NCBI GenBank assembly: GCA_015234495.1
Contig: JADGMZ010000032.1
Coordinates: forward strand, 1-7,599
Source: Brevundimonas sp.
GTDB taxonomy: Bacteria; Pseudomonadota; Alphaproteobacteria; Caulobacterales; Caulobacteraceae
DNA length: 7,599 nucleotides
Reading direction: 5' to 3'
A model generated the notes under the pieces. That model was not told where the DNA came from, made no database searches, and saw only the letters and a list, made by a program, of their open reading frames with translations. This document shows, piece after piece, positions 1-5,314 of the stretch; the first letter of the stretch is position 1; each line of letters opens with the position of its first letter. The translations under genes and the position numbers were made by a program.

Positions 1-159
1 CCAGCGAGAAAGTGACTGGACCTTAACGTGTTATGTGGCCCGGCCGAGGCCGCGGGCGGCGCGGCGGGGGAAGTGGCGCTTCATCTCGCAGCCGTCGTCG
101 ATCCGTCCGGGGTGCTTGCGCGTAGAGGTCTGCACCGCCTCCCGCCGAAGGACCCGCCG
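1..159. other. Leader region without a supportable gene
   Basis: No convincing coding region is seen here. The lipoprotein frame stays open back to a GTG at 28, but the residues before position 160 do not resemble a signal peptide and no ribosome site precedes that GTG. On the minus strand a 17-codon ORF (84 down to 31) lacks a Shine-Dalgarno. Short inverted repeats exist (TAAC/GTTA at 24-33; CGGCC/GGCCG at 41-52), but neither has a T-run that would make it a terminator. The promoter of the downstream lipoprotein gene probably lies here; I cannot place it. Confidence 0.5.
147..152 (+). promoter_or_regulatory. Shine-Dalgarno that sets the DUF3313 start
   Basis: GAAGGA lies seven bases before the ATG at 160. 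It selects this ATG over the far upstream GTG at 28 in the same frame, and the ATG also begins a textbook lipoprotein signal peptide. Confidence 0.75.
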
Positions 160-939
160 ATGATCCCCGCACCCGCCCGCCTCCTCCCCCTGCTCGGCGC
201 CGCCGCGCTCGCCGCCTGCCAGACCGCGCCCGTGGCGGATGCGGGGTTCCTGTCGAGTTACGACGGGCTGGAGACGCGGGAGGGGACGCTGAGGGTGTCG
301 GTGCGCGAGCGGCGCGACGAGGCGCTGGCGGGCGCGGTCGAGCGGCTGTTCGTCGAGCCGGCGCGGCTGACGCCCGGCGCGGCCGAGGGGGTGGCACCAA
401 ACGACGTCGCCCTGGTGCTGGGCGAGGTGGACCGCCAGGTCTGCTATGAGCTCAGCGAGCGCTTCACCCTGCTGGACGCGCCGGCGGCGGAGGCGGCGGC
501 GGTGCGCGTGGCGGTGACCCGGATCACGCCCACCGAGCCGGTCGGCTCGGGCCTGTCGGCCATCGCCAGCGCCTTCATCCCGGGACCGATCGGCGTCCGC
601 CCGCCGGGATCGACCGGCATGCTGGCGGCCGAGGCCGAGCTGGTCACCGCCGAGGGGACCCAGGCCGCGGCCCTGGCCTGGGCGAGGTCGGCGAATGTGG
701 TGGGGACGGACAATCCCTCGCTGTCCCGGGTCGGCGACGCGCTGCAGTTCGCCGAGGTGTTCGGCGACCAGGTCGGCGACAGCTTCGCCCCCGCGGACCG
801 CCCGGTGCGGCCGATCCCCGAGCCCGACCCCTGCGCCCGCTACGGCCCACGCGACCAGCCGGGCGGCTTCCTGACCCGGCTCGTCACCGGCCTGTACGTG
901 CCGGAGACCCAGGGCGTGCGGCCGCAGGAAGCCGAATAG
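160..939 (+). CDS. DUF3313-family lipoprotein
   Basis: Encodes a 259-residue predicted lipoprotein. Residues 1-20 form a short signal peptide ending in the lipobox LAAC, with Cys20 as the lipidated residue. The +2 residue is Gln, not Asp, so by the E. coli Lol rule it would be sorted to the outer membrane. Directly after, GFLSSYDGL (29-37) matches the opening motif of DUF3313 proteins. The rest is mixed alpha/beta and includes the segment PGPIGVRPPGSTGM (141-154), followed by a family-like AAEAELV strand. The family has no established biochemical role. Two further cysteines (Cys95, Cys225) would be periplasmic and could form a disulfide. The ATG at 160 is preferred for its ribosome site and signal peptide. 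The gene stands alone on its strand and converges on a small minus-strand gene 29 bp away. The family call rests on motif recall, not a search. Confidence 0.85.
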   Translation: MIPAPARLLPLLGAAALAACQTAPVADAGFLSSYDGLETREGTLRVSVRERRDEALAGAVERLFVEPARLTPGAAEGVAPNDVALVLGEVDRQVCYELSERFTLLDAPAAEAAAVRVAVTRITPTEPVGSGLSAIASAFIPGPIGVRPPGSTGMLAAEAELVTAEGTQAAALAWARSANVVGTDNPSLSRVGDALQFAEVFGDQVGDSFAPADRPVRPIPEPDPCARYGPRDQPGGFLTRLVTGLYVPETQGVRPQEAE

Positions 940-968
940 GGCCGCGGGCTTTGCCGGACAGGCGGCGG

Positions 969-1193
969 TCAGCCGTCGATCGGGATGATGAAAACCCGGT
1001 CGTAGTTGGCCGGGCCGTCGTAGCGGGGCAGGGCGACATAGTCGTCGCCGGAATGCTCCATCACTTCGCGCGCCAGCCGGTTGAAGGCGGCGCGATCGGC
1101 CGCGCGCCGCGGCAGGACCGCGAAACCGTCGTCCGACGGCTCCACGCGATGGGACGGGCCCCCGTCCCTCAGCGACTGTAGAAACACGCCCAT
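969..1193 (-). CDS. Small uncharacterised protein, 74 residues
   Basis: I do not recognise the family. Reading from the ATG at 1193 gives 74 residues with balanced composition: an N-terminal stretch MGVFLQSL, a central charged helix-like part (about 32-47, AADRAAFNRLAREVME), and a C-terminus rich in aromatic residues ending DRVFIIPIDG. There is no signal peptide, membrane segment or cysteine, so it is probably cytosolic. The frame is open back to a GTG at 1235, but the ATG at 1193 has an excellent GGAGG six bases upstream and is the better start. That ribosome site plus the natural-looking protein argue that it is real despite its size. It is divergent from purD and convergent with the DUF3313 gene. 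The pairing with purD could simply be genome order. Confidence 0.7.
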   Translation of the reverse strand: MGVFLQSLRDGGPSHRVEPSDDGFAVLPRRAADRAAFNRLAREVMEHSGDDYVALPRYDGPANYDRVFIIPIDG

Positions 1194-1199
1194 GGCACG

Positions 1200-1204
1200 C
1201 CTCC
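1200..1204 (-). promoter_or_regulatory. Shine-Dalgarno of the 74-residue gene
   Basis: On the minus strand GGAGG lies six bases before the ATG at 1193. It decides that start against the upstream in-frame GTG at 1235 and is the main support for this small gene being translated. Confidence 0.75.
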
Positions 1205-1324
1205 GTCGATCAGGGTTGGAAGCCAAGTCATCCACAAACGGCGCCGGCAGGCAATATCCTGGGTTAGGCTTCGGCGCGGAACCGCCTCACATCCGCGCGA
1301 GCGAAGCCGGCCGGATTCCACTCT

Positions 1325-1332
1325 GAAGGAGG
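1325..1332 (+). promoter_or_regulatory. Strong Shine-Dalgarno in the purD leader
   Basis: GAAGGAGG, close to the full anti-Shine-Dalgarno complement, sits six bases before an ATG at 1339. It belongs to a five-codon ORF and not to purD, which starts 55 bases further on. The last two bases of the site are part of an inverted-repeat arm. Confidence 0.55.
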
Positions 1333-1376
1333 CCGCCGATGTCGCCGGACGCTTGACCGACCCGGCCGGGGCGGCC
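1331..1376 (+). repeat. GC-only inverted repeat enclosing the leader ORF
   Basis: GGCCGCC (1331-1337) pairs perfectly with GGCGGCC (1370-1376), and inside it GCCGG (1344-1348) can pair with CCGGC (1362-1366). The outer 5' arm takes in the last two bases of the strong ribosome site; the 3' arm ends 11 bases before the purD ATG. Folded RNA could hide the leader ribosome site or present the purD start. GC-rich sequence produces such pairings by chance fairly often, so a regulatory role is only suggested. No T-run follows, so it is not an intrinsic terminator. Confidence 0.35.
1339..1356 (+). other. Candidate five-codon leader ORF upstream of purD
   Basis: ATG TCG CCG GAC GCT TGA encodes MSPDA. 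It follows a near-perfect ribosome site with optimal spacing and ends 31 bases before the purD ATG, in a different frame (offset +1). Such an arrangement resembles leader peptides used in translational or transcriptional control, but the codons show no obvious regulatory bias. It might be a chance ORF or the trace of a degraded gene. Translation is an inference from the ribosome site only. Confidence 0.35.
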
Positions 1377-1387
1377 ATTGCGCGGGG

Positions 1388-2680
1388 ATGAATATCCTGC
1401 TGGTCGGATCGGGCGGGCGCGAGCACGCCCTGGCGTGGAAGATCGCCCAGTCGCCGCTCGTGCGGCGGCTGATCATCGCGCCCGGCAATCCGGGCATGGA
1501 CAAGCTGGGCGAAAGGGTGGCGCTGAAGGTCACCGACGCGGACGGCCTGGCCGCAGTGGCGCGCGAGATGAAGGCGGACCTGGTGGTGGTGGGGCCGGAG
1601 ACGGCCCTGGAGGCCGGTCTGGCCGACCGGCTGGCCGCGGCGGGCATTCCCTGTTTCGGACCGACGAGGAAGGCGGCCCAGCTGGAGACCTCCAAGGCCT
1701 TCTCCAAGGCCTTCATGGAGCGGCACGAGATCCCGACCGCCGGCTATGGCGTCTATGAGCGGCTGCACGAGGCGCGCCAGGCGCTGACGGTGTTCAAGCC
1801 GCCCTATGTGATCAAGGCCGACGGCCTGGCGGCGGGCAAGGGCGTGGCCATCTGCGGCACGAAGCGCGAAGCCGAGGTGGAGATCGAGCGCATGCTGGGC
1901 GGGCGCTTCGGCACGGCCGGGGCGCGGGTGGTGATCGAGGAGTTCATGGACGGCGAGGAGGGCTCGCTGTTCGCCGTCTGCGACGGGCAGCGAGCGCTGT
2001 TGCTGGGCGGGGCGCAGGACCACAAGCGGGCCTATGACGGCGACCTGGGGCCGAACACCGGCGGCATGGGCAGCTATTCGCCGGCCCCGGTGTTCACGCC
2101 GGAGCTGGTCGAGGCCGCCGAGCGGGAGATCGTGGTCCCGGTGATCGCGGGGATGGCGCGCGAGGGGATGCCCTATCGCGGGGTGCTGTACGCCGGGCTG
2201 ATGGCGACGGAAGACGGGCCGAAGGTCGTCGAGTTCAACGCCCGCTTCGGCGATCCGGAGTGCCAGGTGCTGATGATGCGGCTGGAGGGGGACATCGTGC
2301 CCCTGCTGCTGGCCTGCGCGCGCGGCGACCTGACCCGGGCCGATCCGCCGGAGTTCCGGCCGGAGACGGTGATCTGCGTGGTGCTGGCCGCCAGCGGCTA
2401 TCCCGACAGCCCGCTGGAGGGTTCGATCATCCGCGGGGCCGAGCAGAATTTCGGGCCGCACGTGCAGGTGTTCCACGCCGGGACCCGGCGCCAGGCCGAC
2501 GGCCAGCTGGTCGCCGCCGGGGGACGGGTGCTGAACGTCTGCGCCCGCGGCAAGGACATCGCCGAGGCGCGCCAGAGGGCCTATGCGGCGATCAAGAAGA
2601 TCGACTGGCCGGGCGGCTTCCACCGCACCGACATCGGCTGGCGGGCGATGGAGCGGGAGGCCGAAGACGCGCCGCGCTGA
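1388..2680 (+). CDS. purD: Phosphoribosylamine-glycine ligase (GAR synthetase)
   Basis: PurD joins 5-phosphoribosylamine and glycine using ATP, the second step of de novo purine synthesis, in the cytosol. The 430-residue length is normal for bacterial PurD. The N-domain starts MNILLVGSGGREHALAWK with the GSGGREHA loop (7-14) and PGNPGM (32-37). The ATP-grasp part holds KADGLAAGKGV (143-153), GPNTGGMGSYSP (221-232) and the metal/ATP motif EFNARFGDPECQ (282-293). The C-domain carries GGRVLNV (378-384) and ends near FHRTDIGWRA (411-420). No key motif is missing. The ATG at 1388 fits the family N-terminus exactly, although it has no well-spaced ribosome site: only GGGG directly touching the ATG. 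The preceding leader with a strong site and stem may therefore matter for its expression. A 63-bp gap separates it from the next gene on the same strand. Confidence 0.98.
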   Translation: MNILLVGSGGREHALAWKIAQSPLVRRLIIAPGNPGMDKLGERVALKVTDADGLAAVAREMKADLVVVGPETALEAGLADRLAAAGIPCFGPTRKAAQLETSKAFSKAFMERHEIPTAGYGVYERLHEARQALTVFKPPYVIKADGLAAGKGVAICGTKREAEVEIERMLGGRFGTAGARVVIEEFMDGEEGSLFAVCDGQRALLLGGAQDHKRAYDGDLGPNTGGMGSYSPAPVFTPELVEAAEREIVVPVIAGMAREGMPYRGVLYAGLMATEDGPKVVEFNARFGDPECQVLMMRLEGDIVPLLLACARGDLTRADPPEFRPETVICVVLAASGYPDSPLEGSIIRGAEQNFGPHVQVFHAGTRRQADGQLVAAGGRVLNVCARGKDIAEARQRAYAAIKKIDWPGGFHRTDIGWRAMEREAEDAPR

Positions 2681-2730
2681 GCCGGACTGAACCTTGTGCC
2701 CCTCCCGCGCATTGCAAAGGTTGCAGCGAC

Positions 2731-2736
2731 AGGGAG
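2731..2736 (+). promoter_or_regulatory. Shine-Dalgarno that sets the DUF2231 start
   Basis: AGGGAG lies seven bases before the ATG at 2744. It favours this start over an in-frame GTG at 2696 and a later ATG at 2765. Confidence 0.7.
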
Positions 2737-2743
2737 CAACCGG

Positions 2744-3181
2744 ATGCAGAGACTTCGAGCGGGTATGTCAGCCGCGGAGGGCGCCGTTCACGGCGTCCTG
2801 CTGGCCTTTCCCATCGCCCTGTTCACCCTGACCCTGTTCACGGACATCGCCTATCTTCGCACCGCCCAGATCCAGTGGACCAATTTCTCGGCCTGGCTGA
2901 TCGTCGGGGCCCTGGTCGGCGGCGGCGCGGTGCTGGTGTGGAGCCTGATCCGGCTGCTGTTCGCGTGGCGGACGCCGGCGCGCCGCATCCGGATGATCTA
3001 TGCCGCGGTGGTGGCCGTGATGTGGGTGCTCGGCCTGATCAACGCTTTCAAGCACAGTCAGGACGCCTGGAGCTCGGTCGGAGCATTCGGCGTCACCCTG
3101 TCGCTGCTCTGCGCCCTGCTGGCGCTGGCCGCGGGCGTGATCGCCTTCTCCGGCTGGCTGAACCGGGAGGTCGCCCCATGA
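2744..3181 (+). CDS. DUF2231-type four-helix inner-membrane protein
   Basis: A 145-residue integral membrane protein with four hydrophobic segments, roughly residues 15-37, 48-74, 82-101 and 112-138. Positive charges cluster at the N-terminus (R3, R5) and in the loop between segments 2 and 3 (R70 to R83). By the positive-inside rule both termini are cytoplasmic and the loops 38-47 and 102-111 are periplasmic. The pattern HG...FP...D in the first helix (H16, F22-P23, D34) matches the DUF2231 family as I recall it; the family has no settled function. There are only two histidines (H16, H104), predicted on opposite sides of the membrane, and one cysteine, so no obvious bis-His heme site is visible. 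It overlaps the following dehydrogenase-like gene by ATGA, implying coupled translation and probably a joint function. Confidence 0.85.
   Translation: MQRLRAGMSAAEGAVHGVLLAFPIALFTLTLFTDIAYLRTAQIQWTNFSAWLIVGALVGGGAVLVWSLIRLLFAWRTPARRIRMIYAAVVAVMWVLGLINAFKHSQDAWSSVGAFGVTLSLLCALLALAAGVIAFSGWLNREVAP
3165..3170 (+). promoter_or_regulatory. Shine-Dalgarno of the propeller lipoprotein gene
   Basis: GGGAGG inside the end of the DUF2231 gene lies seven bases before the ATG at 3178. It fixes this start although the frame is open far upstream across purD, and the ATG also begins a lipoprotein signal peptide. Confidence 0.8.
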
Positions 3182-4494
3182 GCCGCCTGATCACATGCGC
3201 CGCCGCCGTGCTGGCGCTCGCGGCCTGCGGGCGCAGCGACCCCCGTCTGGAACAGACCGGGCCGAATCCCGACCTCCCGGACGTGCGTCAGACGCTGCTG
3301 CCGCCAATGAAGATCGCCAAGCCGGTCGGCTGGGGCGACGCCCTGCCCACCGTGCCGACCGGCTACACGGTCACGGCCCTGGCCACGGATCTGCAGATTC
3401 CCCGGCAGATGCTGGTCCTGCCGAACGGCGACATCCTGGTGGCCGAGGGGCGGGGCGGCGGCGCGCCGGCGCTGCGGCCCAAGGACGTGATCGCCGGGGT
3501 GATCAAGAAGCAGGGCAACACCAAGGTCGACAGCGGCAACCGGGTCACCCTGCTGCGCGACGCCGACAACGACGGCCGGCCCGAGGTGCGCACCGTCTTC
3601 ATCGACAATCTGAACGCGCCGTACGGCCTCGCCTTCGTCGACGGCTATCTCTACGTCGCCGAGCAGGACGCCCTGGTGCGCTTCCCCTACCAGCCGGGGC
3701 AGACGCGGATCACCGCCCCGCCGGAGGAGGTCACCCAACTCCCGTCGCAGATCAACCACCACTGGACCAAGTCGCTGACGGCGAGCGCCGACGGCCAGAC
3801 GCTGTATGTCGGCATCGGCTCGAACAGCAACATCGGCGAGCGCGGGCTGGCGGTGGAGGAGGAACGGGCCGTGGTCTGGGCGATCGACCGCACCACCGGC
3901 GCCCGTCGCACCGTGGCCCGCGGCATCCGCAATCCGACAGCCCTGGACATCGAGCCGACGACCGGCGCCCTGTGGGCCGTGGTCAACGAGCGCGACGAGA
4001 TCGGACCGCAGCTGGTCCCCGACTATCTGACCTCAGTGCGGGAGGGCGGCTTCTACGGTTGGCCCTACAGCTATTGGGGCCAGAACATCGACCCGCGCGT
4101 GCGGCCGCAGAAGCCCGAGCTGGTGGCGAGCGCCATCCGGCCGGACTATGCGCTGGGATCGCACGTGGCGGCGCTGGGGCTGTCGTTCGCGCAGGACGGC
4201 GGCTTCGGGGGAGCGTTCTCGCAGGGCGCCTTCGTGGGACAACACGGCAGCTGGAACCGGCAGGATCTGTCGGGCTACCGGGTCGTGTGGGTGCCGTTCG
4301 CCAACGGGCGGCCCAATGGCGAGCCGGTCGATTTCGTCACCGGCTTCCTGACCGAGGACGGGCGGGCGAGGGGGCGCCCGGTGGGCGTGGTGTTCGACCC
4401 GGCGCGGCGCATCCTGCTGGTGGCGGACGACCTGTCCAACACGGTCTGGCGGATCGCGCCGCGCGCAGTTCCCGCGGCCCGGCCCGCGCCCTAG
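3178..4494 (+). CDS. PQQ/sorbosone-dehydrogenase-like beta-propeller lipoprotein
   Basis: A 438-residue secreted protein of the sorbosone dehydrogenase / PQQ-dependent aldose dehydrogenase propeller family, which oxidises sugars or sugar aldehydes in the periplasm with PQQ. Residues 1-17 are a lipoprotein signal with lipobox LAAC (Cys17; Gly at +2 suggests outer-membrane sorting). Family marks in order: DADNDGRPE (128-136), a DxDxDGxxxE calcium-type loop; NHHWTKSL (193-200) with the likely catalytic His; IRNP (250-253), matching the Arg-Asn pair of soluble glucose dehydrogenase; NERDEIGPQLVPDY (270-283); EGGFYGWPYSYWG (289-301); HGSWNR (356-361); RGRPVG (398-403), the RxR near PQQ. There is no CXXCH, so it carries no heme c. 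The substrate cannot be read from the sequence. It is coupled to the DUF2231 membrane gene by ATGA, and its stop shares CTAG with the convergent transpeptidase gene. Confidence 0.9.
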   Translation: MSRLITCAAAVLALAACGRSDPRLEQTGPNPDLPDVRQTLLPPMKIAKPVGWGDALPTVPTGYTVTALATDLQIPRQMLVLPNGDILVAEGRGGGAPALRPKDVIAGVIKKQGNTKVDSGNRVTLLRDADNDGRPEVRTVFIDNLNAPYGLAFVDGYLYVAEQDALVRFPYQPGQTRITAPPEEVTQLPSQINHHWTKSLTASADGQTLYVGIGSNSNIGERGLAVEEERAVVWAIDRTTGARRTVARGIRNPTALDIEPTTGALWAVVNERDEIGPQLVPDYLTSVREGGFYGWPYSYWGQNIDPRVRPQKPELVASAIRPDYALGSHVAALGLSFAQDGGFGGAFSQGAFVGQHGSWNRQDLSGYRVVWVPFANGRPNGEPVDFVTGFLTEDGRARGRPVGVVFDPARRILLVADDLSNTVWRIAPRAVPAARPAP

Positions 4495-5192
4495 GCCCAG
4501 GCGAAGAGCAGGCGGCCCTCGCCCATGCGCTCGCGCAGGACGGGCAGGTCGTGGTGGGCGACGGAGAAACAGCCGTAGCTGCGGCCCAGCTTGCCTTCGC
4601 GGGCGAGGAAGTCCGGGTCGGCGTAGTCGGCGCCGTGAACGATGATGGCGCGCTCGCGGGCCAGGTTGTTGGTGTATTCCAGACCGTCGAGCAGGACGTT
4701 CGGGCCTTGCTGCGGGCCGTGCCCGGGGCCGGCGGTGACGTAGGAGCCTACCGACGACATGTAGCTGTCAGGGGTGTTTGAAAACTCCCGCGCATAGCCG
4801 GTGTGCGACGGGTCGGACCCGCGGCCGTGGGTGGTGCGCATCAGGGTGACGGCGCCGCCGTGCAGGTCGACCTCGTAGAGCCGCTCGTCACCGGAGAATT
4901 TCTGGAAGTCGACCAGGTACATGCGGTCGCGCCGGGTGATCTTGCCCTCATGGACGTCGAGGGCGGCCAAGGCCCGCTCCATCAACTCCTTGCGCACCGA
5001 GCCGCGCGGGTCGAGCGGGCGGGTGGAGTTCAGCTGGGCGGTGATGACTTCGGGCGGGCGCGCGATCTGGATGGTCGGCGCGGGGGGCAGCTGGCCCTCG
5101 GCCACGGTGGCGACCGGACGGGCCGCGGCGGTGGCGCATCCCGACACGAGCGCCGCGCCGCCCAGAATAAAACCTCGTCTCGCCAGTCGCAT
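4491..5192 (-). CDS. Exported murein L,D-transpeptidase, YkuD_2 type
   Basis: A 233-residue protein whose C-terminal half matches the YkuD_2 class of L,D-transpeptidase catalytic domains, which cross-link peptidoglycan or attach proteins to it through an active-site cysteine. The catalytic region contains IIVHGADY (183-190) and GRSYGCFSV (203-211), with His187 and Cys208 as the likely catalytic pair; it ends LLFAWA, a normal end for the family. The N-terminus reads LARRGFILGG (4-12) followed by LVSGC (15-19): a twin-arginine motif plus a lipobox, so it may be a Tat-exported lipoprotein; ordinary Sec export is the alternative. Residues 24-60 look like a linker. The ATG at 5192 has GAGGGG six bases upstream. 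It is divergent from the amidohydrolase across a 122-bp region, and its stop overlaps the stop of the propeller gene by four bases. Confidence 0.9.
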   Translation of the reverse strand: MRLARRGFILGGAALVSGCATAAARPVATVAEGQLPPAPTIQIARPPEVITAQLNSTRPLDPRGSVRKELMERALAALDVHEGKITRRDRMYLVDFQKFSGDERLYEVDLHGGAVTLMRTTHGRGSDPSHTGYAREFSNTPDSYMSSVGSYVTAGPGHGPQQGPNVLLDGLEYTNNLARERAIIVHGADYADPDFLAREGKLGRSYGCFSVAHHDLPVLRERMGEGRLLFAWA

Positions 5193-5198
5193 GCGACG

Positions 5199-5204
5199 CC
5201 CCTC
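5199..5204 (-). promoter_or_regulatory. Shine-Dalgarno of the L,D-transpeptidase gene
   Basis: On the minus strand GAGGGG lies six bases before the ATG at 5192, which also opens the RR-type signal peptide. Confidence 0.65.
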
Positions 5205-5261
5205 GCACGTTCAAGAAGTCACGGGTTGTTTCAAATGATGTCGCCCGGAGCAACCTGAGCC

Positions 5262-5289
5262 TTGGCGTGCAGCCTAGCCGGTCTAAGGT
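5262..5289 (+). promoter_or_regulatory. Weak candidate promoter for the amidohydrolase
   Basis: TTGGCG (5262-5267) and TCTAAGGT (5282-5289) loosely resemble the Caulobacter housekeeping pattern (TTGaCg, 10-14 bases, GCTANAWC), with spacing in range. The -35 matches fairly well; the -10 matches only in its CTA core. Transcription would start shortly before the ribosome site. The less GC-rich stretch around 5209-5240 between the two divergent genes is another place for promoters. Treat as a guess. Confidence 0.2.
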
Positions 5290-5303
5290 GAAGAAGGGGT
5301 TCA

Positions 5304-5308
5304 GGGAG
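5304..5308 (+). promoter_or_regulatory. Shine-Dalgarno that sets the amidohydrolase GTG start
   Basis: GGGAG lies six bases before the GTG at 5315. It picks this start over the upstream in-frame GTG at 5267, which would put a charged stretch in front of the signal peptide. Confidence 0.7.
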
Positions 5309-5314
5309 AGGTTC

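Noticed and set aside
24..33. TAAC/GTTA short palindrome, considered as a CtrA-type or repressor site
   Set aside because: Does not match the spaced TTAA repeats of CtrA sites, and four-base arms are not significant.
31..84. Minus-strand 17-codon ORF starting MKRHFPRR
   Set aside because: No ribosome site upstream and too short to judge; it may be chance.
1253..1260. AT-rich AATATCCT as a -10 box for purD
   Set aside because: No acceptable -35 lies at a suitable distance; it could also serve the divergent gene. I cannot decide.
1169..2623. Long open frame antisense to purD
   Set aside because: It is composed of His/Arg/Pro/Ala/Gly-rich shadow sequence typical of GC-rich antisense frames, and purD on the other strand has all family motifs.
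2690..2728. Inverted pairs AACCTT/AAGGTT and TGCAA/TTGCA, and a TTGCA direct repeat, between purD and the DUF2231 gene; considered as terminator, sigma-54 site or operator
   Set aside because: There is no T-run for a terminator, the -24 element of a sigma-54 promoter is absent, and the arms are short enough for chance.
2260..3177. Upstream extension of the propeller frame across purD and the DUF2231 gene
   Set aside because: It is only open because of high GC; the real start is the ATG at 3178 with GGGAGG and a lipoprotein signal.
3195..4781. Long plus-strand frame overlapping the propeller and transpeptidase genes
   Set aside because: Arg/Gly/Ala-rich shadow in a second frame; the propeller gene has clear catalytic motifs and a ribosome site in its own frame.
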